Shown here one piece after another: positions 7,722 to 17,306 of a stretch of 41,637 nucleotides of DNA (its first letter is position 1; every line of letters begins with the position of its first letter). Source of the stretch: an uncultured Collinsella sp. (GTDB taxonomy: Bacteria > Actinomycetota > Coriobacteriia > Coriobacteriales > Coriobacteriaceae); assembly GCA_958415525.1 (NCBI GenBank), contig CATYZE010000020.1:1-41637 (forward strand), written 5' to 3'. The notes under the pieces were generated by a model. It was given only the letters and a program-made list of their open reading frames with translations. It searched no databases and was not told the DNA's origin. The position numbers were made by a program, and so were the translations under genes.

Positions 7722-9875
7722 TTACTGAACCTTGCTGGCGAACTCGAGGTATTGCATGCGCTGCAGCTTGTCGATCGTCGAGGCGTAGGGGCTGTCTTCC
7801 GATTCCAAGTCGTAGCGCAGCCCGTCGGCACCGAGATAGCCGGCGACATTGATGGTGGGCACATCTGACCTTGTCGCAAGCAGGGCCTTTTGGTAATTGG
7901 TGAGCGGGGCGCCGATCTTATTAAGGGTAATGGCTGCAATCTCGTTTGCCCCGACGGTGTCGTAGACGTTGAGCTCGGTATTGCCGGCGATCTCATAGTT
8001 AGCCCAGACGAGATATGTCGACTGATAGATACGGTAAGCGTGGCTTGCCGTATCTTCCTGAGGGTACAGCTCGTCGTTGAGAGTCGTTGCGGCGCTCGGC
8101 TGATGGTCGCCAAAAAAGACAAGAACAACCGGTCTGCCGATATTGCGGAGCTCGTTGATAAAGTACTCGAGGTCCCGGTCGGATGCGTTGATGCAGGTGA
8201 GATAGGTGTTGAGCGCGCTGTTGGCGCCCTCGCTGGCTCCCTCGACCCAATAGTTTGTCAGCTCTTCGGCGGGAACGGTGCCATAGTCGTAGCCGCCGTG
8301 ATTTTGCATCGTGACGTCAAAGATGAACTGCGGCGCTTCGTCGGTTCTAAGCAGGTCGAGTATCTTGTCGTAGGTGGCGTAGTCGCATACGCCGGCATGG
8401 TAATAGGGCGCACCTTCGAAATCGCTGATTGAAAGAAAGTCTCCAAAGCCAAGCTGCTGATAGATTTTATCTCGATGGTAGTTGACGGGGTTTTGCGGGT
8501 GCATAGCGGTAGTGGTATACCCAAGCTCTTTAAGATCCTTTGCCAGGCTGTTGACGCCATTCATCTGATACAGCTGATAGGGGATCTTGCCTAATCCGAC
8601 AAAGGCCGTTGTCGCTCCGGTCAAAAATTCGAATTCGGAGTTTGCCGTTCCGCCACCGGTGACCGAAGCGAGCATGGTGCCGCGAACAAGTGTGTCGGGA
8701 AGCGAGTTGTAGAATGCGGGGCCGGTGTACCCGGCCGCCTGGAGCTGCTCAAAGCACGAAAGGTCGCTAAAACTCTCGTTCATGACGGCAACAATCGTCG
8801 GCTTGATTTCATTGAACTGGGCAACGGCCGCCGCGCGCTGCTCGCTCGAGCCATATGTGCTGTCGTAGACGGCGGCGAGCTCCTGCTCGATGCTCTGCGC
8901 CTCATCGGGCGTATAGTCTTCGGGCTTCTCAATGGGCAACTCGTTGACCATTTCGGTGAACGAAGTGATAAAACCCTGAGACACATACGTGGTGATGGGT
9001 TGCCAACGGTCAAATCCAAAATCCAGCGCCTGCTCCAAGTCGATGCTGGAAAAGCCCGAGAGCCCCACAACGGTCACTAGCAGAAAAGCGCAGAGGTTAG
9101 CGGCGATTGCGGGGAAGACATGGGTGGGCGTACGGAGCTTTCGCGGTTGGATGAGCGAAAGAAGCCCCAGGGAAATCTCCAGCAGGGCGAGAGAGGTTAC
9201 GATTCCGGCGGTAAAGGTAAACTCGTATCCCTCGCTCACTTCCATTGCGGTGCCAAGGGCCAAGATATCGCTTGGCAGGATGGCTTCGCCTTTAAACGTT
9301 ATGACGAAGTGCTCGGCAATGCCAAGGATGCAACAGACGACGGGCACGAGGGCCATGACGCCTCCATGACGCTGACCCAGCAAATAAAGGGAGAGCAGAA
9401 CCGTCGCGAGCAGCCCGACGGAAAACCCGAATGAGTTGGCGGGAATGCGATAGAACGTTTCGTTGCAGGCAATTTCGAGTGAAACGAACGAGAGCGCTGA
9501 AACAGCGGCGATGACAAGGATGTCACGGCAAATACAGGCAACCGTTCCCGTCGCAAGGTCGGTTTGGTCGATAAGTCCCGAAACCAAGGGCTCGACAAGA
9601 AGCATGACGGCGGCAGCACCGAGCGCCGAATAAGAAAGAATCCATAGGGAGCTGCCCTCATTTACGAGCAATTGATTCGTAACCCATGCAGCTACCACGC
9701 CGAGCGGGATGAGGAGCGTCGCGCACCAAAAGACGCGGGCAATGGGTGGCTTTTCGTTGCGTTTGATTGAAAAATACACGCGCACGACGACGGCGGCCAC
9801 GATAAGGACGGCGATGGATATGGGCAGATTGGCCATGTCGCTCGAAGTGATTTCAAGGGGGATATCTTCGGTCAT
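7722..9875 (-). CDS. LTA synthase family membrane sulfatase (phosphoglycerol transferase type)
   Basis: Family members transfer glycerophosphate from phosphatidylglycerol to a growing polymer or glycan on the outer face of the membrane. The 717-residue product has about eight hydrophobic segments in residues 17-275, then an extracellular sulfatase-fold domain. Visible active-site elements are the metal-binding Glu in NES (366-368), the nucleophile Thr410 in GGGTANSEFEFLTG, a TMQNHGGYDYG segment and the FFGDHQPS metal motif. The ATG at 9875 follows AGAGGAA on the minus strand. The predicted membrane part is longer than the five segments of LtaS, which fits LtaS-like or Opg-type relatives better than canonical LtaS. 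The polymer made is unknown. It diverges from uvrA. Confidence 0.88.
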   Translation of the reverse strand: MTEDIPLEITSSDMANLPISIAVLIVAAVVVRVYFSIKRNEKPPIARVFWCATLLIPLGVVAAWVTNQLLVNEGSSLWILSYSALGAAAVMLLVEPLVSGLIDQTDLATGTVACICRDILVIAAVSALSFVSLEIACNETFYRIPANSFGFSVGLLATVLLSLYLLGQRHGGVMALVPVVCCILGIAEHFVITFKGEAILPSDILALGTAMEVSEGYEFTFTAGIVTSLALLEISLGLLSLIQPRKLRTPTHVFPAIAANLCAFLLVTVVGLSGFSSIDLEQALDFGFDRWQPITTYVSQGFITSFTEMVNELPIEKPEDYTPDEAQSIEQELAAVYDSTYGSSEQRAAAVAQFNEIKPTIVAVMNESFSDLSCFEQLQAAGYTGPAFYNSLPDTLVRGTMLASVTGGGTANSEFEFLTGATTAFVGLGKIPYQLYQMNGVNSLAKDLKELGYTTTAMHPQNPVNYHRDKIYQQLGFGDFLSISDFEGAPYYHAGVCDYATYDKILDLLRTDEAPQFIFDVTMQNHGGYDYGTVPAEELTNYWVEGASEGANSALNTYLTCINASDRDLEYFINELRNIGRPVVLVFFGDHQPSAATTLNDELYPQEDTASHAYRIYQSTYLVWANYEIAGNTELNVYDTVGANEIAAITLNKIGAPLTNYQKALLATRSDVPTINVAGYLGADGLRYDLESEDSPYASTIDKLQRMQYLEFASKVQ

Positions 9876-9887
9876 GGACGTTCCTCT

Positions 9888-9925
9888 GTTACAGCAAATT
9901 AAGTTCAGTATTAGATTACTGTAAC
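9888..9925. promoter_or_regulatory. Inverted repeat upstream of the LTA-synthase-like gene
   Basis: GTTACAG (9888-9894) and CTGTAAC (9919-9925) form a perfect 7-bp inverted repeat with a 24-nt AT-rich centre, 13-50 bp upstream of the minus-strand start codon. It could bind a regulator or frame a promoter. No protein is assigned. Confidence 0.35.
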
Positions 9926-9993
9926 CTTTCCGCGGCATTTCGAGAAACAAAGCGCCCGATACGCAAAGCTAAAGGTCTGCGAATCTTGTATTA

Positions 9994-10007
9994 CGAACAT
10001 CTGTGCG
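9994..10007. promoter_or_regulatory. Candidate LexA (SOS) box upstream of uvrA
   Basis: CGAAC-ATCT-GTGCG differs by one base from the actinobacterial and Gram-positive LexA pattern CGAAC-N4-GTTCG. It lies 62 bp before the uvrA start, where SOS control is expected. No such site was seen upstream of uvrB. Confidence 0.4.
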
Positions 10008-10068
10008 CGTCGAGTGCGCTAAACTCATCGGCAGTATGATTCGATGCAATAGGAGGCAAGGAGCTTCC

Positions 10069-12948
10069 ATGTCTGATTCTTCTATCGTTATTCGCGGCGC
10101 TCGTGAGCACAACCTCCGTGATATCGATGTTTCCATTCCGCGTGACCAACTCGTGGTCATTACCGGTCTTTCTGGCTCGGGCAAGAGTTCGCTGGCATTT
10201 GACACTATCTATGCCGAGGGCCAGCGTCGATACGTCGAGAGTCTTTCGAGCTATGCGCGCCAGTTCTTGGGACAGATGGACAAACCCGACTTGGATTCAA
10301 TCGACGGCCTTTCGCCGGCGGTGTCGATCGACCAAAAGACGACGTCTAAAAACCCTCGCTCGACGGTTGGCACCGTAACCGAGATTTATGACTATCTGCG
10401 CCTGCTGTTCGCCCGTGTGGGCACCCCGCACTGTCCCGAATGCGGCCGTGTCATTGAGCGCCAGACGACCGACCAGGTTGCCGACAAGGTCTTGGCGGCG
10501 GGGGAGGGCCGCCGCGCGTTTGTGCTGGCACCGGTGGTGCGCGGGCGAAAAGGCGAGTACACCAAGCTGTTTGAAGACCTTCGCGCCGAGGGCTTTAGCC
10601 GCGTGCGTGTCGACGGCGAGGTTCGCTCGCTTGATGACTCTATCGATTTGGATAAGAAATTCAAGCACGATATCGAGGTCGTGGTCGACCGCATCGTGAT
10701 TCGCGAGAACTCGCTGGGCCGTATTGCCGAGTCCGTTGAACAGGCGACTGCGCTGGCGCACGGCAATGTGAACGTATACTTGCTGCCCGACCGCGACGCT
10801 CCCGAGGGGACCGAAGGCGAGTTGCTGGAGTATTCGCTGGCGTTAGCGTGCCCGGAGCATGGACACTCCATCGATGACCTGCAGCCGCGCGATTTCTCGT
10901 TCAACGCGCCCTATGGCGCGTGCCCCGAGTGCGATGGCCTGGGTTTTAAGAAGACGGTCGATGCCGAGGCCCTAATCGAAGACCCCTCGAAGTCGATCGC
11001 CGACGGGGTCTTTGGCAGCCTGTTTGGCAACTCTAACTACTATCCGCAGATTTTCGCTGCGGTTTGTAAGCACTTCAAGGTGAGCGTCGATACGCCGTGG
11101 GAGGATCTGCCTCCGCGGGTGCGTCGCGCGTTTTTAGACGGCATGGGCGACCAGAAGATTTCGGTCGACTATCAAAAGCTCGATGGGCGCCGCAGCCAGT
11201 GGGACACCAAGTTCTCGGGCGTGCGCAATATCCTGTACGAGCGCTATACCGAGACGACGAATGAGAACACCAAGGCGCGCTTGGAGAAGTACATCCGCGA
11301 GGAGCCGTGCTCGAGTTGCCATGGTGCTCGTCTGCGCCCCGAGATGCTCGCCGTTACCGTAGGCGGTAAGTCCATTTACGAGGTCTGCTGCCTATCGTGC
11401 CGCGAGTCGCTCGAGTTTTTTGAGGGCTTGGAGCTTACCGAGCGCCAACAATTTATCGGCGGGCGCATCGTTAAGGAAATCCTGGAGCGCCTGCGCTTTC
11501 TGGTCGATGTCGGACTCGACTATCTGACCCTCGACCGTGCCTCGGCGACGCTTTCCGGAGGCGAGGCCCAGCGCATTCGCCTGGCAACGCAGATCGGCGC
11601 CGGCCTCATGGGTGTGCTGTATATTTTGGACGAGCCGTCGATCGGCCTCCATCAGCGCGATAACGAGCGCCTGATCAAGACGCTTGAGCGCCTACGCGAT
11701 ATCGGCAATACCGTCATCGTCGTCGAGCATGATGAGGATACGATTCGTGCTGCCGACTATGTGATCGACATGGGCCCCGGTGCGGGCGTGAACGGCGGAC
11801 ACGTGGTCGCCGCGGGAACGCCTGCCGATATCATGGCGTGCCCCGATTCGATGACGGGTGCCTACCTGACCGGCAAGCGAATGATTCGGGTTCCCGATGA
11901 ACGCCGCAAACCCGGTCGCGGCTGCCTTAAGATCACGGGCGCCCGCGCCAACAACCTCAAAAACGTTACCGCCAAGATCGAGTTCGGTACGCTCACGGTC
12001 GTGACCGGTGTATCGGGATCGGGCAAGAGTTCCCTGGTCACTGATACCATTGCACCCGCGCTTACGAACGCCATACATCGTTCGACGCGTCCTGTTGGTC
12101 CGTACAAGAAGATCGAGGGTATCGAGTGCATCGACAAGGTTATCGATATCGACCAGTCGCCAATCGGTCGCACGCCGCGCTCGAACCCGGCGACCTATAT
12201 CGGTTTGTGGGATGACCTGCGCGCTTTGTTTGCGAGCACGCCGGAGTCGAAGGCGCGCGGTTACTCGCCGGGACGTTTCTCCTTTAATGTGAGCGGCGGT
12301 CGCTGCGAGGCGTGCAAGGGCGACGGACAGATCAAGATCGAGATGCATTTCTTGCCTGACATCTACGTTCCTTGCGAGGTCTGCGGCGGTAAGCGTTACA
12401 ACCGTGAGACGCTTGAGGTTACCTATCGCGGCAAGACCATCTCGGATGTGCTCGACATGAGCGTTACCGAGGCACTGGCCTTCTTTGGGAATATCCCGCA
12501 GATCAAGCGCAAGCTTCAGACCCTGTATGACGTGGGCCTTGGCTATGTGAGCCTTGGCCAGCCCGCGACGACGCTTTCGGGTGGCGAGGCGCAACGCGTG
12601 AAGCTCGCCAAGGAGCTTCATCGACGCCAGACGGGCAAGACGTTCTACATTCTGGATGAGCCGACGACCGGTCTTCACTTTGAGGACGTTCGCCAGCTGC
12701 TCGACGTGTTGCAGCGTCTGGTCGATGCGGGCAACACAGTGCTGGTGATCGAGCACAACCTTGATGTCATCAAGGTTGCCGACCGCCTGATCGATATGGG
12801 CCCCGAGGGCGGCAATGGCGGCGGAACCGTCGTGGTTTCGGGCACACCGGAGCAGGTTGCGGACTGTCCGCAGAGTTATACGGGCAAGTTTTTGGCGCCG
12901 TTGCTCAAGCGTGACCGGGAGCGTCAGGCTCAACTTGACGCTCAATAA
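10069..12948 (+). CDS. uvrA: Excinuclease ABC subunit UvrA
   Basis: UvrA is the damage-sensing ABC-type ATPase of nucleotide excision repair. It dimerises and loads UvrB on distorted DNA. The 959-residue product has two Walker A motifs (GLSGSGKS at 33-40, and GVSGSGKS in the C-terminal half), two LSGGEAQR signatures, and Cys-rich zinc modules including CPEC...CPEHG, CSSCHGAR and the C-terminal CEACKGDG...CEVCGG pair. The ATG at 10069 is preceded by AGGAGG and AAGGAG; longer in-frame starts lack a ribosome site and the usual N-terminus. Length is normal for the family. A hairpin follows the gene, so it is probably transcribed alone from the region shared with the divergent membrane gene. Confidence 0.98.
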   Translation: MSDSSIVIRGAREHNLRDIDVSIPRDQLVVITGLSGSGKSSLAFDTIYAEGQRRYVESLSSYARQFLGQMDKPDLDSIDGLSPAVSIDQKTTSKNPRSTVGTVTEIYDYLRLLFARVGTPHCPECGRVIERQTTDQVADKVLAAGEGRRAFVLAPVVRGRKGEYTKLFEDLRAEGFSRVRVDGEVRSLDDSIDLDKKFKHDIEVVVDRIVIRENSLGRIAESVEQATALAHGNVNVYLLPDRDAPEGTEGELLEYSLALACPEHGHSIDDLQPRDFSFNAPYGACPECDGLGFKKTVDAEALIEDPSKSIADGVFGSLFGNSNYYPQIFAAVCKHFKVSVDTPWEDLPPRVRRAFLDGMGDQKISVDYQKLDGRRSQWDTKFSGVRNILYERYTETTNENTKARLEKYIREEPCSSCHGARLRPEMLAVTVGGKSIYEVCCLSCRESLEFFEGLELTERQQFIGGRIVKEILERLRFLVDVGLDYLTLDRASATLSGGEAQRIRLATQIGAGLMGVLYILDEPSIGLHQRDNERLIKTLERLRDIGNTVIVVEHDEDTIRAADYVIDMGPGAGVNGGHVVAAGTPADIMACPDSMTGAYLTGKRMIRVPDERRKPGRGCLKITGARANNLKNVTAKIEFGTLTVVTGVSGSGKSSLVTDTIAPALTNAIHRSTRPVGPYKKIEGIECIDKVIDIDQSPIGRTPRSNPATYIGLWDDLRALFASTPESKARGYSPGRFSFNVSGGRCEACKGDGQIKIEMHFLPDIYVPCEVCGGKRYNRETLEVTYRGKTISDVLDMSVTEALAFFGNIPQIKRKLQTLYDVGLGYVSLGQPATTLSGGEAQRVKLAKELHRRQTGKTFYILDEPTTGLHFEDVRQLLDVLQRLVDAGNTVLVIEHNLDVIKVADRLIDMGPEGGNGGGTVVVSGTPEQVADCPQSYTGKFLAPLLKRDRERQAQLDAQ

Positions 12949-12968
12949 ATAGGCGATTCAGTTTATGG

Positions 12969-12999
12969 GCGCCATCGACTCCTTGTGATTCGATGGCGC
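12969..12999 (+). terminator. Stem-loop after uvrA
   Basis: A perfect 10-bp stem (12969-12978 with 12990-12999) with an 11-nt loop lies 20 bp after the uvrA stop. It lacks a real T-tract (TTGCTG follows), so it may end transcription weakly or protect the 3' end. Confidence 0.5.
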
Positions 13000-13012
13000 T
13001 TGCTGTGTCGAA

Positions 13013-13043
13013 GTGACGTATGCAGCCGAATTGGACATATACT
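13013..13043 (+). promoter_or_regulatory. Possible promoter for ybaK-murJ-uvrC
   Basis: TATACT (13038-13043) is a good -10 match. GTGACG (13013-13018) is a partial -35 match, but the 19-nt spacing is long. It lies after the uvrA hairpin and 37 bp before the ybaK start. Confidence 0.3.
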
Positions 13044-13080
13044 TAATCCTTGCGTCCGAATGCGAGGGAAAGGATATGCC

Positions 13081-13581
13081 ATGGCAAAGGCTGTAAAGAC
13101 GCCAAAAACCAATGCGATGCGCGAGCTGGAAAGCGCCGGCATTTCCTATGTTCTACATACGTACGAAGACGATGGTGATGAGTCGGCGGGCCTGGGGGTC
13201 GCGATTTCGGAGCAGCTTGGCGAGGAGCCCGGTCAAGGATTTAAGACCTTGGTCTGCGTGACGCCGTCCAACGACCACGTCGTGTGCTGCATCCCTGTTG
13301 CCGACGAGCTCGATCTAAAGTCCGCCGCGCGTGCCGCGGGGGAGAAGTCCTTGGCCATGATGCATGTGAAGGATTTGCTTGCGGCGACTGGCTACGTTCG
13401 CGGCGGCTGCAGTCCGGTCGGTATGAAAAAACGCTACCGGACGCTCATTGATGAGACATGTGTCCTTTGGGATACCATTTTTATTTCGGGAGGCAAGCGT
13501 GGTTATCAGCTCGAGCTTGCACCTGATGATTTAATTGCATTTTGCGGGGCGACAGTTGCCGCGATTACGAGAGAGGACTGA
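13081..13581 (+). CDS. ybaK: Cys-tRNA(Pro)/aminoacyl-tRNA deacylase, YbaK family
   Basis: YbaK-type proteins hydrolyse mischarged aminoacyl-tRNA, classically Cys-tRNA(Pro), as a trans-editing step. The 166-residue product fits the single-domain family: TNAMRELESAGISY near the start, a FKTLVC strand, and the conserved GGCSPVGMKKRY loop followed by DETCVLWDTIFISGGKRG. The ATG at 13081 has AAAGGA just upstream; an earlier in-frame start would add a non-family N-terminus. It is 3 bp from murJ and probably heads a ybaK-murJ-uvrC unit. The exact tRNA specificity cannot be told from sequence. Confidence 0.92.
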   Translation: MAKAVKTPKTNAMRELESAGISYVLHTYEDDGDESAGLGVAISEQLGEEPGQGFKTLVCVTPSNDHVVCCIPVADELDLKSAARAAGEKSLAMMHVKDLLAATGYVRGGCSPVGMKKRYRTLIDETCVLWDTIFISGGKRGYQLELAPDDLIAFCGATVAAITRED

Positions 13582-13584
13582 GCG

Positions 13585-15267
13585 ATGCCGCAGGAAGAAT
13601 TGAAGCGCGGAGCTCATTTTGCAGAAGAATCTGCGCCTCAGACACCCTCATCCGAAGCTTCTTCGTCGCGAGATGACACTGACGACATGGGCTCGTCGGA
13701 CTACTCCACGGTTGGTCGTTCCGCCGGGCTTATGACCATCCTGACCATCGTGTCTCGCGTCACCGGTTTTATCCGCACGTGGGCAATGGCGGCCGCTATC
13801 GGCATGTCGCTGCTCTCGTCTTCCTATCAGGTCGCCAACAACCTGCCCAATATGCTCTACGAACTCGTGATGGGCGGCATGCTCGTGACGGCGTTTTTGC
13901 CCGTGTACATGGGCGTGAGGCGTGAGCAGGGTCGCGAGGCCTCTAACGAGTACGTGGGCAACCTGCTCGGTATTCTGCTATTGGTGCTGGGTGGCATTTC
14001 GTTGCTGGGGACCGTGTTCGCCCCGGGCTTTATCTGGACGCAATCGTTCCTTTCGGGTGACGGCGGCAGCATGGATACCGCTGCGTTCATGTTCCGTTTC
14101 TTTGCCATCCAGATTCTGTTTTATGGTTTGGGCTCGGTGTTTTCGGGCGTCCTCAACGCACACCGCGACTACTTCTGGTCGACGTTTGCCCCGGTCCTCA
14201 ACAATGTGATCGTCATTGCGAGCTTTATGGGCTTTGCGCCCGTGTCCGCACAGTTTGGCGAACGTGCCGGCATCATCTTGATTGCGGCCGGTACGACCCT
14301 CGGTGTCTTTGTTCAGATGGCATGTCAGATCCCCGCGCTTGGCAAGCACGGCGTGCATCCCCATATCCATATCGACTTTAAGGACCCCGCACTGCGCCAG
14401 ACGATTGCGCTCGGTATCCCGACGCTGCTCGCCACGGTGTGCATGTTTGTCTCGACTTCTATCACCAACGCTGCTGCGCTGGTGGTCCAGCCCGAGACTG
14501 GTCCTTCCGTCATCGCCTATGCGCGCCTGTGGTACACGCTGCCCTACGCGCTGATTGCCGCCTCGCTTTCGACGGCGCTCTATACCGAGCTCTCTCACGA
14601 CGCACAGGAGAAGGATTACGACAGCGTCCGCACGGGCATTTCGCGTGGCGTCGCCCAGATGCTGTTCTTCCTGATTCCGTTCGCGCTGTACCTGATTGTC
14701 TTCGCGCGTCCGCTCAACATGATCTACTGCGCTGGCAAGTTCGATGAGTCCGGTGTGGCGCTGGTGTCGGAGTTCCTTATCTACCTGGCACTTTCCCTGC
14801 CGCTCTACGGCGTGGTCGTGTTGATGCAGAAGAGCTTCTCTGCCTTGCTCGACATGAAGCCCTATAGCCGCTATTGCCTGTATTCTGCCATCGGCCAGGC
14901 CGGCTCAGTTCTGCTGTTTGGCGTTGTACTGGGCTTCGGTATGCCGGCAATCGCGCTTTCGTATGTCGTCGACTACGTGATCTTGGTCGGCTGTTCGCTG
15001 TGGTGGCTGCGTCGTCGTCTGCGTGGTCTTCAGGTCAAATCTATCCTGCATGGCGGTTTCTTTGGCCTTTTGCTCGGTGGCCTGGGTGCTGCCGCAGGCG
15101 CCGGCGTCATGTGGGCGCTTGAGCACTTTGTCGGGGCACTTGGCGGCTCGATTCTGATTACTCTTGGCTACGTTTGCGTTGCGGGTGTCGTCTCGCTTGC
15201 TGTTACCTTTGGCCTTGCCGTCGTCCTTAAGATGCCCGAGGTCTCGGCGCTGATTCGTCGCAAGTAG
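13585..15267 (+). CDS. murJ: Lipid II flippase MurJ (MviN)
   Basis: MurJ flips the lipid-linked peptidoglycan precursor across the cytoplasmic membrane. The 560-residue product has a hydrophilic, Ser/Asp/Glu-rich N-terminal tail of about 45 residues, then many hydrophobic segments consistent with the 14-helix MOP-family fold. The conserved TIVSRVTGFIRTW and NNLPNMLYELVMGGM stretches lie in the first two helices. The tail is longer than in E. coli MurJ and probably lies in the cytoplasm. The ATG at 13585 follows a GAGAGGA site and is 3 bp after the ybaK stop. The last codon abuts the uvrC start. Confidence 0.95.
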   Translation: MPQEELKRGAHFAEESAPQTPSSEASSSRDDTDDMGSSDYSTVGRSAGLMTILTIVSRVTGFIRTWAMAAAIGMSLLSSSYQVANNLPNMLYELVMGGMLVTAFLPVYMGVRREQGREASNEYVGNLLGILLLVLGGISLLGTVFAPGFIWTQSFLSGDGGSMDTAAFMFRFFAIQILFYGLGSVFSGVLNAHRDYFWSTFAPVLNNVIVIASFMGFAPVSAQFGERAGIILIAAGTTLGVFVQMACQIPALGKHGVHPHIHIDFKDPALRQTIALGIPTLLATVCMFVSTSITNAAALVVQPETGPSVIAYARLWYTLPYALIAASLSTALYTELSHDAQEKDYDSVRTGISRGVAQMLFFLIPFALYLIVFARPLNMIYCAGKFDESGVALVSEFLIYLALSLPLYGVVVLMQKSFSALLDMKPYSRYCLYSAIGQAGSVLLFGVVLGFGMPAIALSYVVDYVILVGCSLWWLRRRLRGLQVKSILHGGFFGLLLGGLGAAAGAGVMWALEHFVGALGGSILITLGYVCVAGVVSLAVTFGLAVVLKMPEVSALIRRK

Positions 15268-17214
15268 GTGCGCGTGGCCGGTCACGACAACATTCCAACG
15301 CTTGCCGAGCAGGTTTCGCGCGTTCCCACGCAGCCCGGCTGCTACCTTTGGAAAGACGCCAAGGGCGATGTCATCTACGTGGGCAAGGCGAAAAACCTGC
15401 GCGCCCGTATGCGTCAGTACGTGACGCTGCAGGACGAGCGCCAGAAGATCCCACTGATGATGCAGCTGGTGGCGAGCTTTGACTATATCGTGGTGGAGAC
15501 CGAGCACGAGGCGTTGGTGCTCGAGCGCAATTTGATTGGTCAGTACCATCCGTACTTTAACGTCGACCTCAAGGATGACAAGAGCTACCCCTTTATCGCC
15601 ATTACAAAGGGCGACCTGTATCCCGCTATCAAATACACGCGTGAGCGTCATAAGCCGGGAACGCGCTATTTTGGACCCTATACCGATAGCCGTGCGGCAC
15701 GAGAGACGATAGATACGCTTCGCAAGGTTATCCCCATTTGTTCCGCATCCTGTGCGGAGTGGCGTCGTTGTCGCCGTATCGTCGAGTCCCACAAGGGCGA
15801 GGAAGACATCGTCAATATGATTTGCGCGCAAAACGGGCGCCCCTGCTTCGACTATCATGTCGGGCGTGGCCCGGGTGCGTGTGTCGGCGCGATTTCCCCG
15901 GCAGACTATGCCAAGAACGTCAAACGTGTCGAACGTTTTTTGTCGGGCCATCGCAAGGACGTCGTCGACGAGCTGACATCCGAGATGACGGAGGCCGCCG
16001 AGGCGCTCGATTTTGAGCGCGCCGCCCGCGTCAAACGTCGTTTGGAGGTCATCAGGGGTCTGGATGACCGTCAGCAAGTCGTTTTTCCCTCCAGTGTCGA
16101 TATCGATGTCATCGGTTTCTATCGCGAGGAGACCATCTCCGCCGCTTGCGTCTTCGTCGTTCGCGAGGGTCGAACAGTTCGCACCTGCGAGTTCATTCTC
16201 GACAAGGGTCTTGATGTTGACGAGGAAGAGCTCCAGTCGGGCTTTCTTAAGCGCTATTACGACGAGACGGCTGATATTCCAGCTGAGGTCAACCTTTCCG
16301 TCGAGCTTGAGGATGCGGAGGCGCTGGGGGAGTGGCTTGCGGGCAAGCGTGAGCGTTCCTGCCATCTCCATAGGCCGCAGCGTGGCGAAAAGCACCGTCT
16401 ACTCGATATGGCATCCAAAAATGCGCGCCATGCCCTCATGCGCTACATGATGCGAACGGGGTACGCTGACGACCGCACCAATCAAGCGCTCCTGGAGCTC
16501 GAAAGTGCGTTGGCGCTGCCATCGCCGCCGTTGCGTATCGAGTGCTTCGATATCTCGACGCTGCATGGCACCTTTACGGTCGCCTCGATGGTGGTGTTTA
16601 CCAACGGGCGCGCCGACAAGAGCCAGTATCGTCGTTTTAAAATCCAGGCCGAATTGGACGAGGCAAACGACTTCGTGTCGATGTCCGAGGTTTTGGGACG
16701 ACGCTATGCTCCCGAGCGCATGGCCGACGAGCGCTTTGGCTCGCGCCCCGATTTGCTCGTTGTCGATGGCGGTAAGCCGCAATTGACCGCTGCGATCAAG
16801 CAACTTGAGGCTCTTGGGCTCGATATACCAGTTTGTGGCTTGGCAAAAGCCGATGAGGAAGTTTTTGTGCCTTGGGACGAGACTCCCGTCGTGCTGCCGA
16901 CCGGGTCTGCCTCGCTCTATCTAATTAAACAGGTGCGCGATGAATCGCACCGTTTTGCCATCACGTTCCATCGCGAATTGCGCGATAAAGCCATGACGGT
17001 TTCGGTACTCGATGACGTTCCAGGCGTGGGACCCACCAGAAAACGTGCCCTTTTGCGCCATTTTGGCTCGATGAAGCGTTTGCGCGCGGCGAGCGAGCAA
17101 GAGATCGCGGAAGTTCGAGGCATTCCTGCCGATGTCGCCAAAGCGGTTCACGAGGCGCTCGTTGCATGGAATGCCGAGCGCGCCGAGGCGGCGGCAAAGC
17201 AATCCGAAAACTAA
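15268..17214 (+). CDS. uvrC: Excinuclease ABC subunit UvrC
   Basis: UvrC makes the 3' and 5' incisions of nucleotide excision repair. The 648-residue product has an N-terminal GIY-YIG nuclease (GCYLWKDAKGDVIYVGK, 24-40), a UVR motif (ALDFERAARVKRRLE) that meets UvrB, an RNase-H-like endonuclease domain (ECFDISTLHGTF and LLVVDGGKPQL), and a C-terminal helix-hairpin-helix region (DDVPGVGPTRKRALLRHFGS). The start is the GTG at 15268, directly after the murJ stop, with little Shine-Dalgarno sequence. A second in-frame GTG at 15274 is an alternative. Initiation probably depends on ribosomes finishing murJ. In many actinobacteria rapZ follows uvrC; here a transporter and sialic acid type gene set intervenes. 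Confidence 0.98.
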   Translation: MRVAGHDNIPTLAEQVSRVPTQPGCYLWKDAKGDVIYVGKAKNLRARMRQYVTLQDERQKIPLMMQLVASFDYIVVETEHEALVLERNLIGQYHPYFNVDLKDDKSYPFIAITKGDLYPAIKYTRERHKPGTRYFGPYTDSRAARETIDTLRKVIPICSASCAEWRRCRRIVESHKGEEDIVNMICAQNGRPCFDYHVGRGPGACVGAISPADYAKNVKRVERFLSGHRKDVVDELTSEMTEAAEALDFERAARVKRRLEVIRGLDDRQQVVFPSSVDIDVIGFYREETISAACVFVVREGRTVRTCEFILDKGLDVDEEELQSGFLKRYYDETADIPAEVNLSVELEDAEALGEWLAGKRERSCHLHRPQRGEKHRLLDMASKNARHALMRYMMRTGYADDRTNQALLELESALALPSPPLRIECFDISTLHGTFTVASMVVFTNGRADKSQYRRFKIQAELDEANDFVSMSEVLGRRYAPERMADERFGSRPDLLVVDGGKPQLTAAIKQLEALGLDIPVCGLAKADEEVFVPWDETPVVLPTGSASLYLIKQVRDESHRFAITFHRELRDKAMTVSVLDDVPGVGPTRKRALLRHFGSMKRLRAASEQEIAEVRGIPADVAKAVHEALVAWNAERAEAAAKQSEN

Positions 17215-17235
17215 ACACGCCTCTAAACAACTGAT

Positions 17236-17268
17236 ATACATGATTGCGTGATTTTCAATCATGTATTT
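17236..17268 (+). terminator. Stem-loop after uvrC
   Basis: A perfect 11-bp AT-rich stem (17236-17246 with 17256-17266) with a 9-nt loop lies 22 bp after the uvrC stop. Only three T follow, so termination strength is uncertain. Confidence 0.5.
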
Positions 17269-17306
17269 CACGGCGATTACCAGCCGATTTCGGGTTTTAT
17301 TAACGC

